64,000 bases of DNA from CAWDPQ01 sp963804245 (GCA_963804245.1 CAWDPQ010000009.1:434001-498000), one strand, 5' to 3'; numbered from the stretch's first letter, positions 8,929 to 18,412 are shown. Numbers and translations are program-made. Notes: a model not told the origin generated them from the sequence alone.

Positions 8929-9008
8929 GCGCCTGCGGCCCGAGCGACGGCGCGAAGTCGCCGAGCCCGCGAGCGAGCGGGGGTGGGGCCCCGCGAGCGG
9001 TAAGAAAT
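8929..9008. repeat. dispersed intergenic repeat copy before pilS
   Basis: The stretch reads AAGCGCCTGCGGCCCGAG, then GGCGCGAAGTCGCCGAG, then GCGAGCGAGCGGGGGTGGGG, then CCCCGCGAGCGGTAAGAAA. The same blocks in the same order occur on the opposite strand at 42712-42797, and partly at 50140-50190. GGCG-CGAAGT-CGCC and GGGGCCCC are self-complementary, so the RNA would form hairpins between pilC and pilS. Confidence 0.65.
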
Positions 9009-9030
9009 GACGACAAACCAAGGGTGAAGT

Positions 9031-10725
<1,695 letters not shown>

Positions 10726-10736
10726 CGAACGAAGCG

Positions 10737-12170
10737 ATGGCTATCAACACTGAACTGACGGACGCCGATACGCCGGCAACCGCCCACGCCTCGCGCGTGC
10801 TCGTCGTCGACGATGAGCGCTCGATGCGTGAGCTGTTGTCAATCGTGCTGCGGCGTGACGGCTACGACGTGCTCGTGGCGGATAACGGGAAAACCGCGGT
10901 CGACATCCTCAGTCGCGAGCGGGTGGATGTTCTGATCACGGACATCCGCATGCCGGAGATGACAGGCGTGGACGTGCTGCGGGAAGCGAAGCGCATCGAT
11001 CCGGGGATCATCAGCATCGTGATGACGGCCTTTGCGTCCACGGATACGGCGGTGGATGCGCTGCGGCTGGGCGCTGCCGATTACGTCCACAAGTCTCCCA
11101 GTGCCGTCGGCGATCTGCGGATGCGCGTTCGCAAGGAGATGGAGCGGAGGCAACTGCAGCAGGAGAATGTCCTGCTCAAGCGCGCGCTGAAGACCTCTCA
11201 TGCCTTCGCGAACATCATCGGGACCAGCACCGCGATGGTGGCGTTGTTCGACTTGATCGAGACGATCGCCCCGACCAGCAGCACGGTTCTCATCAGCGGC
11301 GAATCAGGCACCGGGAAGGAGCTCGTCGCCCGCGCCATCCACGTCAGGTCGGCGCGCAGCGATCGGCCGTTCGTCGCCCTGAACTGCGGCGCGCTGCCAG
11401 AAACGCTCCTCGAGTCGGAGCTCTTCGGTCATATGCGCGGTGCGTTTACGGGAGCCGACAGCAACAAGAAGGGGCTCATCGAGGTTGCAGAGAAGGGGAC
11501 GATTTTCCTCGACGAGATTGGCGAGATGAGCCCGATGGTGCAGGTCAAGCTGCTGCGCGTCCTGCAGGAGCGAAAGTTCCGGCGCCTCGGTGGAACCGAG
11601 GAGGTCGAGGCGGATATCCGCATCATCGCCGCCACCAATCGCGATCTCTCGAAGATGGTTGCGGCCGGGGAGTTCCGGGAGGACCTTTACTACCGGATCA
11701 ACGTCATCCCCGTGCGTCTGCCCGCGTTGCGCGAGCGCGGTCAGGACATTCCGATGCTCGCCGACCACTTCGTGACGAAGTTCGCGGTGCAAATGAAGAA
11801 GGACATCACGGGCATGTCCGGAGCGGCCATTGCCTGTCTTCGGGCGTATCCCTGGCCCGGCAACGTCCGTGAGCTGGAGAATGCGATCGAGCGCGCCGTC
11901 GCGCTCGAGCGGACGCCCGCCATTCTGCCGGAGAGCCTCCCGGATGCCGTCCGTGACGCGGCTGAGGCCGCTCCCCTGTCGGTGACGACAGCGGCCTCCG
12001 ATGATCTGATGGAAGCGGGCTTCGATCTGGAGCAACACGTCGAGGGCATTGAGCGCGAGTACATCGCTGAAGCGCTGCGCCGGGCAAAGGGCGTCAAGAA
12101 AAACGCGGCCGAGCTGCTTGGGCTGAGCTTCCGCCAGTTTCGCTATCTGCTCAAGAAATACGAGATGTAG
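10737..12170 (+). CDS. pilR: PilR, NtrC-type sigma-54 response regulator
   Basis: 477 aa. A receiver domain (about 19-135) has the acidic pair in VVDDERS, the phosphoacceptor Asp in LITDIRMPEMTG and the conserved Lys in VHKSPS. The AAA+ domain (about 160-395) has Walker A GESGTGKE, the sigma-54-contacting GAFTGA loop, Walker B GTIFLDEIGEM and arginine-finger region FREDLYYRINVIP. A Fis-type HTH closes the protein (NAAELLGLSFRQFRYLLKKY). It is the cognate partner of the adjacent PilS. The next gene, pilA, has a near-consensus -24/-12 promoter 183 nt past the pilR stop. Confidence 0.93.
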   Translation: MAINTELTDADTPATAHASRVLVVDDERSMRELLSIVLRRDGYDVLVADNGKTAVDILSRERVDVLITDIRMPEMTGVDVLREAKRIDPGIISIVMTAFASTDTAVDALRLGAADYVHKSPSAVGDLRMRVRKEMERRQLQQENVLLKRALKTSHAFANIIGTSTAMVALFDLIETIAPTSSTVLISGESGTGKELVARAIHVRSARSDRPFVALNCGALPETLLESELFGHMRGAFTGADSNKKGLIEVAEKGTIFLDEIGEMSPMVQVKLLRVLQERKFRRLGGTEEVEADIRIIAATNRDLSKMVAAGEFREDLYYRINVIPVRLPALRERGQDIPMLADHFVTKFAVQMKKDITGMSGAAIACLRAYPWPGNVRELENAIERAVALERTPAILPESLPDAVRDAAEAAPLSVTTAASDDLMEAGFDLEQHVEGIEREYIAEALRRAKGVKKNAAELLGLSFRQFRYLLKKYEM

Positions 12171-12228
12171 GGGTTCGAACGGCGGTCACCCGCGGTGGGC
12201 GGGACGCGCAAAAAACGACAGCCGCGGT

Positions 12229-12243
12229 TGACAGGATTTGTCA
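12229..12243. promoter_or_regulatory. TGACA-N5-TGTCA palindrome upstream of pilA
   Basis: TGACAGGATTTGTCA is a perfect 5-bp inverted repeat with a 5-nt spacer, the same form as TGACAAAAAGTGTCA at pilB (4419-4433). A further GACAG lies at 12217-12221. It is centred about 143 nt before the predicted pilA start point, a normal enhancer distance for a sigma-54 activator. Pseudomonas PilR is known to bind (C/G)TGTC-containing sites, and the reverse strand here reads CCTGTCA. Assignment to PilR is inference. Confidence 0.45.
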
Positions 12244-12328
12244 CTCGGCCGAAAATTGGCAGGTGGATCGCGGTCGGACCCGAGACCGTGAACCCCCACT
12301 AACCCTTACACACCAAGCCAGTTGCTCG

Positions 12329-12343
12329 TTGAGAGCGTCTCAA
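12329..12343. promoter_or_regulatory. TTGAGA-GCG-TCTCAA palindrome before the pilA promoter
   Basis: A perfect 6-bp inverted repeat with a 3-nt spacer ends 9 nt before the -24 element. Its position (about -50 to -36) is where a repressor or architectural protein could act on sigma-54 holoenzyme or DNA looping. No known regulator is recognised. Confidence 0.35.
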
Positions 12344-12352
12344 GAGGAGCAG

Positions 12353-12368
12353 TGGCACCCACGTTGCT
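12353..12368 (+). promoter_or_regulatory. sigma-54 (-24/-12) promoter of pilA
   Basis: TGGCACCCACGTTGCT matches the sigma-54 consensus TGGCAC-N5-TTGCW at every scored position. The invariant GG (12354-12355) and GC (12366-12367) are separated by exactly 10 nt. The predicted start point is near 12379, giving a leader of about 80 nt to the pilA ATG with a GAGGAG ribosome site. The sigma-54 activator gene pilR lies immediately upstream. Confidence 0.85.
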
Positions 12369-12458
12369 GAAGGGCTGGCCGTCGGCCGCTGCACTGTTGC
12401 CAGTCGAGACCGACGAACCGCAGTCACGCGGCCAAACACTTCTTGAGGAGCAAAGGTC

Positions 12459-12989
12459 ATGAAAGTTCGTAGTCAGAAAGGTTTCACGCTCATCGAGCTG
12501 CTCATCGTCGTCGCCATCATCGGCATCATCGCAGCCATTGCAGTTCCGGGTCTTCTCCGCGCCCGCATGTCGGGTAACGAGTCCTCGGCCATCGGTTCGC
12601 TGCGAGCGATCAACAGCGCGCAGGCGAGCTACTCCTCGGCGGCAGGCAGCGGCGGCTACGCCGTTCTCCTCCCGACGCTGGCGGCTGCGTGCCCGAACTC
12701 GTCGCAGGGATTCATCTCGCCCGACCTCAGCTCGGATCCGTCGATCAAGAGCGGCTACACGGTTGACGTGACGGACGGTGCCGGCGCGGCCAACGTCGCC
12801 CTCGACTGCAACGGCTCGGTGCAGAGCCGCACGGCATACTACGGCACGTCAATCCCGGTGACCCAGGGAACGACCGGCAATCGCAGCTTCGCGACCAACG
12901 CCGCGGGCACGATCTTCTTCACGAACAGCGCGACCCCGACGACCGAAGCGCAGATGGCGCCCGGCGGCGGCGGCACGCCGATCCAGTAA
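12459..12989 (+). CDS. pilA: major type IV pilin PilA
   Basis: 176 aa. A short 7-residue leader (MKVRSQK) precedes the class III cleavage motif G/FTLIELLIVV with Glu5, so a prepilin peptidase would cut before Phe. The hydrophobic helix (IIGIIAAIAVPGLL) continues into RARMSGNESSAIGSLRAINSAQ, typical of Acidobacteriota-type pilins. The globular part contains exactly two cysteines (AAACPNSS and ALDCNGS), likely a disulfide loop, and a Gly/Pro/Thr-rich tail. A good ribosome site (GAGGAG) is present, with a sigma-54 promoter at 12353. A paralogue follows at 13186 and a distant one at 13845. This copy is called the major pilin because it has the strong promoter and its own terminator. Confidence 0.9.
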   Translation: MKVRSQKGFTLIELLIVVAIIGIIAAIAVPGLLRARMSGNESSAIGSLRAINSAQASYSSAAGSGGYAVLLPTLAAACPNSSQGFISPDLSSDPSIKSGYTVDVTDGAGAANVALDCNGSVQSRTAYYGTSIPVTQGTTGNRSFATNAAGTIFFTNSATPTTEAQMAPGGGGTPIQ

Positions 12990-13011
12990 GAGTACGAGCC
13001 AGGTCTGATGC

Positions 13012-13052
13012 TGGAACGAGGCTGCCTGGGGCGACCCTGGCGGCCTCGTTTT
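13012..13052 (+). terminator. rho-independent terminator of pilA
   Basis: AACGAGGC (13012-13019) pairs perfectly with GCCTCGTT (13040-13047), with additional GCC/GGC pairing inside. The stem runs into a T tract at 13046-13051. It lies 23 nt after the pilA stop, so pilA can be expressed as a short monocistronic message. Confidence 0.85.
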
Positions 13053-13185
13053 TTATGATCGCGGCGGACGCCAGACCTGGGCAGTTCGCCGGCGCCCGAT
13101 GCGGTGCGGACAGCGGAACCTTCGGGTGTTCGCACGCGGCCAGGACACTTCAGCATTTCAGAAAGACCTGTGCAGGGACAGTACG

Positions 13186-13725
13186 ATGAGAGCGATGTCA
13201 AAGACCGACGGCGACCGCGGGTTCACGCTCATTGAACTGCTAATCGTCGTCGCGATCATCGGCATCATTGCCGCCATCGCGGTGCCCGCGCTGCAGCGGG
13301 CACGCATGTCGGGGAATGAATCGGCGGCGATCGGATCGCTCCGCGCGGTCAACAGCGCCGAAACCAACTACGCCTCGTCGGCAGGACGAGGTGGCTATGC
13401 CGTCCTGCTCGGCGTCCTCGTGCTGCCCTGCCCGAACAGCAGCATCGGGTTCATCTCGTCCGATCTGTCGGCCGACCCATCATCGAAGAGTGGCTATACG
13501 ATCACGCTTGCGGCGGGCTCGGCGGGCCTGCCCGGCGCAAACGACTGCAACGGCACGGCAACGAACACGGCGTTCTACGTGTCAGCGGTGCCTGCGTCGC
13601 TCGGCGTGTCCGGTGGTCGATCCTTCGCGACGTCCGGCAACGGCACGATCTTCTTCAATTCCGGCGGCACGCCGCCAACCGAAGCAGAAATGGTCGTCGG
13701 CGGCGCGGCGACGCCGATTCAGTAA
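13186..13725 (+). CDS. second type IV pilin, tandem paralogue of PilA
   Basis: 179 aa from the ATG at 13186 (MRAMSKTDGDRG). An in-frame extension upstream to 13099 has no leader-like character, and AGGGA sits about 7 nt before 13186. The G/FTLIELLIVVAIIGIIAAI helix and ARMSGNESAAIGSLRA block are almost the same as in PilA. The globular domain keeps the motifs GGYAVLL, CPNSS, SGYT, DCNG, RSFAT, GTIFF and a TPIQ end, with the same two cysteines. This is a tandem duplication with divergence. No promoter as good as that of pilA was seen, and a terminator separates the two. It could be a minor or alternative pilin. Confidence 0.88.
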   Translation: MRAMSKTDGDRGFTLIELLIVVAIIGIIAAIAVPALQRARMSGNESAAIGSLRAVNSAETNYASSAGRGGYAVLLGVLVLPCPNSSIGFISSDLSADPSSKSGYTITLAAGSAGLPGANDCNGTATNTAFYVSAVPASLGVSGGRSFATSGNGTIFFNSGGTPPTEAEMVVGGAATPIQ

Positions 13726-13726
13726 C

Positions 13727-13811
13727 AGCTGCCAGCTTCCAGCCGCCAGCTAGCTGCAGCTGCCAGCTGCGAGCTTTGGTTCTCACCGTAGGCCCGGCCT
13801 TCAGGCCGGGC
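13727..13811. repeat. GCTGCCAGC-rich repeats and a GCCCGGCC hairpin
   Basis: 13727-13772 is made of variants of CAGCTGCCAGC, the reverse of the GCTGGCAGCTGG units at 14384-14429. At 13792-13811 GCCCGGCC and GGCCGGGC pair perfectly around TTCA. The hairpin has no T run, so it is a stable RNA stem or REP-like element rather than a classic terminator. Confidence 0.6.
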
Positions 13812-13844
13812 GTGTGCGAATGCTCTTACGAGCGATAATGGCCT

Positions 13845-14375
13845 ATGCGCCGCGCAGCCAGCCCGTCAGGCTTCACGATCATTGAAATCCTGATCGTCAT
13901 GGCCCTCATCGGCGTGGTCAGTTCCCTGGCGGTGATCGGGGTCGGGCACGCCCGTGTGCGGGCGGCAGAAACGGCTGCGCTGGCATCCTTGCACACCATC
14001 AACCAGGCGCAATTCGCGTATATGCAGGCCTGCGGCAATCAAGCCTATGCCCCGACACTCGTCAGCCTCGGCACACCGCCACCGGGCTCGGATTCCGCAT
14101 TCCTGAGTCCCGATCTCACGCAATCCGATCCGCTCCAGAAGAGCGGGTATGTCATCCAGCTCGGAGGAACGGTCAAAACGGATGAAGTGCCAACCTGCAA
14201 CGGCGTCGTGCCGTTGGAAAAGTATTACGCCACTGCCGATCCTGCGAACCCGGGTCATAGCGGCATCCGATCGTTCGGCACGAACTCGGATCGCGTCATC
14301 TATGGAGATGTCGCCACCTTCTCGGGCAACATGCCGGAATCGGGCGCCCCGGGCCACGGCGTGGAAATTCGCTGA
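13845..14375 (+). CDS. third, divergent type IV pilin-like protein
   Basis: 176 aa. Leader MRRAASPSG, then FTIIEILIVMALIGVVSSLAV with Glu5, so it is a prepilin peptidase substrate. The helix continues AETAALASLHTINQAQFAYM. Later motifs FLSPDLTQSDPLQKSGYVIQLG and RSFGTNSDRVIY align with the two upstream pilins, while the remainder has diverged. Two cysteines only (QACGNQ, PTCNGV), at positions comparable to those in the other two. It has no obvious own promoter and could be a minor pilin. Confidence 0.82.
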   Translation: MRRAASPSGFTIIEILIVMALIGVVSSLAVIGVGHARVRAAETAALASLHTINQAQFAYMQACGNQAYAPTLVSLGTPPPGSDSAFLSPDLTQSDPLQKSGYVIQLGGTVKTDEVPTCNGVVPLEKYYATADPANPGHSGIRSFGTNSDRVIYGDVATFSGNMPESGAPGHGVEIR

Positions 14376-14383
14376 ACCATAAC

Positions 14384-14429
14384 TGGGAGCTGGCTGCGGG
14401 GAGCTGGAGGCTGGCGGCTGGCAGCTGGA
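14384..14429. repeat. GCTGG minisatellite
   Basis: Imperfect tandem units such as GGGAGCTGGCTGCGGGGAGC and GGCTGGCGGCTGGCAGCTGG fill the gap before the VKOR gene. The same unit type occurs at 6362, 13727 and 50203. Confidence 0.6.
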
Positions 14430-14459
14430 TGACAGTCTCTTGCTAAACTGAACGTTTAC

Positions 14460-15644
14460 ATGACTTCAAGGACACGAACGCTGTTGGTGGCCTTCGCGCT
14501 GCTGGGGCTGGGGGCGGCGTCCGCTTCCGCCTACGTGCACTACCGCCTCGTCACCGACCCTTCCTATTCGAGCGCCTGCGACATCAGCGCCACCGTGAGC
14601 TGCACGCAGGCGTACCTGAGCCGCTACGGCAGCTTCTGGGGCGTACCGGTCGCGCTCGGCGGCATTTTGTACTTCGCCCTGGTGTTGCTTCTGTCCGCGC
14701 TCGGCGGGCGGCGGAACGATGCGGAGCGCGAGAACATCGCCGGGTATATCTTCGTACTGTCGACGGTCGCGCTGGCGTTCGTGCTCTACCTCGCGTGGGC
14801 ATCGTTCTTCCAGCTGAAGGCCGTCTGCCTGTTGTGCGTGACCACCTATGTTGCCGTCGTTGCTGTCTTCATCATTTCTGGCGGAGCCACGAAACTGCCC
14901 ATGACCACATTGCCTCGACGCGCGGCGCGTGACGCCGGCGCCCTCTCGAAAAGTCCCGTTGCGCTGCTCATCACCGTCCTGTTCCTCGGCGGCGCCACGG
15001 CGCTCATTTCCATGTTCCCGCGCGAAGGCGCCGCGTTCACGGAGACAGTTGCCGCACCGCCGCAGTATCCGCCGCTCACCGACGCGCAGCGCGCGGAGTT
15101 CGAACGCTGGTGGGACGTGCAGCCAAAGGTCGACATGCCAGTCGATGCCGAAGGGGCGAAGGTGGTCGTCGTGAAGTTCAACGACTTTCAATGTCCACCG
15201 TGCCGCCTGACCTACAACGAGTACCGCGGCATCCTCGCGAAGTACACCGGGACTGGGCAGGTGAAATACGTCCTCAAGCACTTCCCGCTCGACCCGGAGT
15301 GCAACACGTCGGGCGGCCAGCACTTTGCCGCGTGCGAAGCCGCCGCGGCCTACGTCATGGCGCGGCCGAAGGGGACGTCGGAGAAGCTCGAAGCCTGGCT
15401 GTTTGCGAACCAGCCGACGCTCACGGCACCGGTGGTGAAGCAGGGGGCAGCGCAGGTGGGCATCTCCGACTTCGATGCCCAGTATCCGGCGGCGCTGACC
15501 CAGGTCAGGGCGGACATCGAGCAGGGGGTCAAGGCGGGCGTCACCTCCACGCCCACCTTCTTCATCAACGGCCGGAAGGTCGGCGGCATCACCGGGCAGG
15601 CGTTCGAGGCGGCTATTGAACTGGAGCTGAAACGCAGCCGATAA
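14460..15644 (+). CDS. VKOR-DsbA fusion, disulfide bond-forming enzyme
   Basis: 394 aa. The N-terminal half is a vitamin K epoxide reductase-like membrane domain: helix at 8-25, loop cysteines in ACDISATVSC, then helices and the redox CLLC motif (about 122-125). A further helix (PVALLITVLFLGGATALISM) leads to an exported thioredoxin/DsbA domain with active site CPPC (about 245) and cis-Pro loop TSTPTFFING. The DsbA-like part should oxidise exported proteins and the VKOR part should reoxidise it through quinones. It lies directly after three pilin genes that each have exactly two cysteines, so pilins are plausible substrates (inference). Confidence 0.9.
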   Translation: MTSRTRTLLVAFALLGLGAASASAYVHYRLVTDPSYSSACDISATVSCTQAYLSRYGSFWGVPVALGGILYFALVLLLSALGGRRNDAERENIAGYIFVLSTVALAFVLYLAWASFFQLKAVCLLCVTTYVAVVAVFIISGGATKLPMTTLPRRAARDAGALSKSPVALLITVLFLGGATALISMFPREGAAFTETVAAPPQYPPLTDAQRAEFERWWDVQPKVDMPVDAEGAKVVVVKFNDFQCPPCRLTYNEYRGILAKYTGTGQVKYVLKHFPLDPECNTSGGQHFAACEAAAAYVMARPKGTSEKLEAWLFANQPTLTAPVVKQGAAQVGISDFDAQYPAALTQVRADIEQGVKAGVTSTPTFFINGRKVGGITGQAFEAAIELELKRSR

Positions 15645-15742
15645 GAAAGGTAGAAGGCTGAAGGAAGAAGGAAGAAGGAAGAAGAATTGAGAAGTTCGGG
15701 GTTCTGTCTTCTTCCTTCATCCTTCCTCCTTCATCCTTTCTT
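15643..15742. repeat. purine/pyrimidine inverted repeat
   Basis: A purine run made of GAAGGAAGAAGGAAGAAG-type units (15643-15684) is mirrored on the other side of a short spacer by a pyrimidine run of CTTCTTCCTTCATCC-type units (15708-15742). The two arms are reverse complements with few mismatches and would make a long hairpin ending at the ABC ATPase start. No promoter is visible in the gap. Confidence 0.65.
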
Positions 15743-16723
15743 ATGTCGTCGGCGATACGCATCGAAGGACTAACCAAGGACTATTTCGTCGGCTTCTGGC
15801 GGCGCCGCCGCTACCGGGCGCTCGACAGCCTGTCTCTCGACATCGCACCGGGCGAAGTCTTTGGTTTTCTGGGACCGAACGGGGCGGGCAAGACAACCAC
15901 GCTCAAGCTGCTGATGCAGCTGATCTTTCCCACGGCCGGCACCGCCGAGATCCTGGGCAGGCCGGTCGGCGACGTCCGCGCGCGTCAGCGGATCGGCTAC
16001 CTCCCGGAAAACCCGTACTTTTACGACTACCTGACGGCGGAAGAGCTGCTCGAGTATTTTGCGCATCTGTTCGGCTATTCCAGCCATGACGCGCGCCGGC
16101 GCGCCGAATCCCTCCTGGACCGGGTCGGCATCGCTCCGGAGCGACGACGCCAGCAGCTGCGCAAGTTTTCGAAAGGCATGATTCAGCGTGTGGGTATCGC
16201 GCAGGCACTTCTCAACGATCCGGAGGTCGTCTTTCTCGACGAGCCGATGTCCGGCCTCGATCCCCTGGGTCGTCGCGAGGTGCGCGAATTGATCCTCGAG
16301 CTGCGCGACCAGGGGCGGACGGTCTTCTTCAGCTCACACATCCTCGCCGACGCCGAAGCGCTGTGCAGTCGCGTCGCCGTCGTGGCGGCGGGCCGCCTCG
16401 CGGCTGCCGGCCGTCTCAGTGACATGCTGGCGTTCCAGGTGCGAGGCTGGGAGCTCGTGATGGCCGGCCTGCGGCCTGATGTTGTCGCCCGGCTCGGGTC
16501 GCGCGCCGTGCGCGCGACGGAGATCTCGAAAGATCGCTACGCGCTCGAGCTGCCGCTCACCGCGCCGCCGGAGCGCGTGCTGGCCGACCTGTCGGCAACC
16601 GGAGCCACGCTCGTGTCGCTCAATCCCATCCGCGACACGCTCGAGGACTTCTTCGTTCGCCGCGTGGCCGAAGTCGGCGAAGGCTCGCGGGTCAGTTCGG
16701 AGGCAGGCCGTGCGCGCGATTAG
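15743..16723 (+). CDS. ABC transporter ATP-binding protein
   Basis: 326 aa. Walker A GPNGAGKTTT (about 43-52), Q-loop region (RIGYLPENPYFYDY), ABC signature variant FSKGMIQRVGIAQAL (about 145-159), Walker B VVFLDEPMSGLDP and H-loop FFSSHILADAEAL are all present. The C-terminal extension of about 100 residues resembles the regulatory tail of ABC-2 exporters of the CcmA/NatA type. The permease begins 14 nt before its stop. The pair is an exporter or a membrane-remodelling ABC-2 system; the substrate is unknown. Its place between pilins and the prepilin peptidase hints at a link with pilus biogenesis, which is not proven by sequence. Confidence 0.9.
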   Translation: MSSAIRIEGLTKDYFVGFWRRRRYRALDSLSLDIAPGEVFGFLGPNGAGKTTTLKLLMQLIFPTAGTAEILGRPVGDVRARQRIGYLPENPYFYDYLTAEELLEYFAHLFGYSSHDARRRAESLLDRVGIAPERRRQQLRKFSKGMIQRVGIAQALLNDPEVVFLDEPMSGLDPLGRREVRELILELRDQGRTVFFSSHILADAEALCSRVAVVAAGRLAAAGRLSDMLAFQVRGWELVMAGLRPDVVARLGSRAVRATEISKDRYALELPLTAPPERVLADLSATGATLVSLNPIRDTLEDFFVRRVAEVGEGSRVSSEAGRARD

Positions 16724-17516
16724 CTGGGTCGCCGTCAACGTCTTCAAGGAATCGGTGCGCGATCGCGTCCCCTACAATCTCGTGCTGTTCGCGATCCTCC
16801 TCATTTCGTCCTCGTATCTGATCGGTCAGCTCACCGCCGGGCAGGACGTGAAGATCATCAAGGATCTCGGTCTGGCAGCAACCTCCGTGTTCGGCTTGTT
16901 CATCGCCATCTTCATCGGCATCGGCCTGGTCTCGAAGGAAGTGGAGCGGCGCAGCATCTACGCACTGTTGTCGAAGCCAATCAGCCGGCCGCAGTTCATC
17001 GTCGGCAAGTACGCGGGTCTGGTGCTGACGCTTGCGGTCAACGTCGCGGTGATGACGCTGGCGATTTACCTGGTCCTTGCCTATATGACCTGGACCGAGA
17101 CCGCCGAGTTCAAGGCAGGTTGGGAAACGCCGGGCGTCGATCCGCGCATGCTGAAGGCGACACTGCTCATTTTCATGGAGCTCATGCTCATTACGGCCGT
17201 GGCGCTGTTTTTCTCGACGTTTTCCAGCCCCATTCTCTCCGCGGCGTTCACCTTTGGCGTGTTCGTGGTCGGAAACTTCAATGCGGACTTGAAGAATTTC
17301 GACAAGATCGTGGAGTCGCGCCCGGCGATCTGGCTGGCGCGCGCGATCTATCACGTGATGCCCGACCTGTCGGCGTTCGACGTGAAGACCGAGGTCGTGC
17401 ACGGATTGCCAGTCCCTGCCGGTTACGTGGCGACGAGCGTCGCCTACGGCAGCGCGTACATCGCCGCACTGCTCATTGCCGCGGTGGTCATTTTTTCACG
17501 CCGGGATTTCAAGTGA
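16710..17516 (+). CDS. ABC-2 type transporter permease
   Basis: 268 aa from a GTG at 16710, chosen because GGAGG (16699-16703) sits 6 nt upstream. The longer in-frame reading runs through the ATPase gene and is not protein-like. About six membrane helices are evident (PYNLVLFAILLISSSYLIG; LAATSVFGLFIAIFIGIGLV; AGLVLTLAVNVAVMTLAIYL; LLIFMELMLITAVALFF; PILSAAFTFGVFVVGNF; AYGSAYIAALLIAAVVIF). VSKEVERRSIYALLSKPISRPQF is the conserved cytoplasmic segment of ABC-2 permeases. It overlaps the ATPase by 14 nt and shares an ATGA with the TPR gene downstream, so the three are translationally coupled. Confidence 0.9.
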   Translation: MRAISWVAVNVFKESVRDRVPYNLVLFAILLISSSYLIGQLTAGQDVKIIKDLGLAATSVFGLFIAIFIGIGLVSKEVERRSIYALLSKPISRPQFIVGKYAGLVLTLAVNVAVMTLAIYLVLAYMTWTETAEFKAGWETPGVDPRMLKATLLIFMELMLITAVALFFSTFSSPILSAAFTFGVFVVGNFNADLKNFDKIVESRPAIWLARAIYHVMPDLSAFDVKTEVVHGLPVPAGYVATSVAYGSAYIAALLIAAVVIFSRRDFK

Positions 17517-18412
17517 TGCGGCGAGGCGCCCTGATCGCGGCCGTGGCCGCCTCGCTGGCGTCTGCGGGCGTCGCCATCGGCCTTCAGATGGCGCGGGACA
17601 GCTGGTATCCGCGCGACGAGCAGCAGGCGCGTTCGATCCTCTACGTCAAGTCGGGGCCGGCGCTCCGGCGGATCGCGCTGGAATACGACGCGCTGGCGGC
17701 CGATGTCTACTGGATTCGCGCAATTCAGGAGTACGGCGGCGACCGCCTGGCGAAGGCCGGCACCCGTAAATACGAGCTCCTCTACCCACTGCTCGATATT
17801 GCGACCTCGCTCGATCCGTACTTCAACATCGCCTACCGATTCGGCGCGATCTTCCTGAGCGAAGGCTACCCGGGCGGACCAGGCCGCCCGGATCAGGCGA
17901 TTGCCCTGCTGCGGAAAGGCATCAGCGCTCAGCCGACGAAGTGGCAGTACTACCACGACGTCGCCTTCGTCTATTACTGGCAGCTGCGGGATATGGAGGC
18001 GGCGGCGCGATGGTTCCGTCTTGCAGCAACGCAGCCGAATGCGCCGAATTGGCTCGAGCCTGTCGCCGCCACGATGCTGATCGAAGGGGGTGACCGCGCC
18101 TCAGCACGATTTCTGCTGCAGCAGATCCTGCAGTCAGAGGAAGCGTGGCTGCAGCGAATGGCCCGCCGTGGCCTGATGCAAGTCGACGCGCTCGACCTCA
18201 TCGATCAGCTGCAGCTGCTGGTCCTTCGCTTCCCACCACCAGACGGCGGTCCTTTCAGCTGGGAGTGGCTGATTCGGCGCGGTGTGCTGCGCGGCATGCC
18301 GGCCGATCCCAGCGGCGCGCCTTTCGAGCTCGATCCTGGCACAGGCGCGGTACGTGTGTCGCCGCAATCCGAGCTCCACCCGATGCCGGCCGCACGGAAG
18401 GCGCAGCCATGA
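17516..18412 (+). CDS. membrane-anchored TPR-like protein
   Basis: 298 aa from the ATG at 17516, whose ATGA overlaps the permease stop. An N-terminal anchor (ALIAAVAASLASAGVAIGLQ) is followed by a mostly helical domain with degenerate TPR units, for example YDALAADVYWIRAIQEYGGD, LLDIATSLDPYFNIAYRFGA, AIALLRKGISAQPTKWQYYH and DMEAAARWFRLAATQPNAPN. A Pro-rich tail follows. Protein-protein docking at the outer face of the membrane is the likely role. It is coupled to the ABC-2 permease upstream and to the PilD-kinase gene downstream (ATGA at 18409). Confidence 0.75.
   Translation: MRRGALIAAVAASLASAGVAIGLQMARDSWYPRDEQQARSILYVKSGPALRRIALEYDALAADVYWIRAIQEYGGDRLAKAGTRKYELLYPLLDIATSLDPYFNIAYRFGAIFLSEGYPGGPGRPDQAIALLRKGISAQPTKWQYYHDVAFVYYWQLRDMEAAARWFRLAATQPNAPNWLEPVAATMLIEGGDRASARFLLQQILQSEEAWLQRMARRGLMQVDALDLIDQLQLLVLRFPPPDGGPFSWEWLIRRGVLRGMPADPSGAPFELDPGTGAVRVSPQSELHPMPAARKAQP

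Noticed and set aside
12257..12272. Alternative sigma-54 site TGGCAGGTGGATCGCG before pilA
   Set aside because: The -12 box is only TCGC and the leader would be about 175 nt. The site at 12353 matches the consensus far better.
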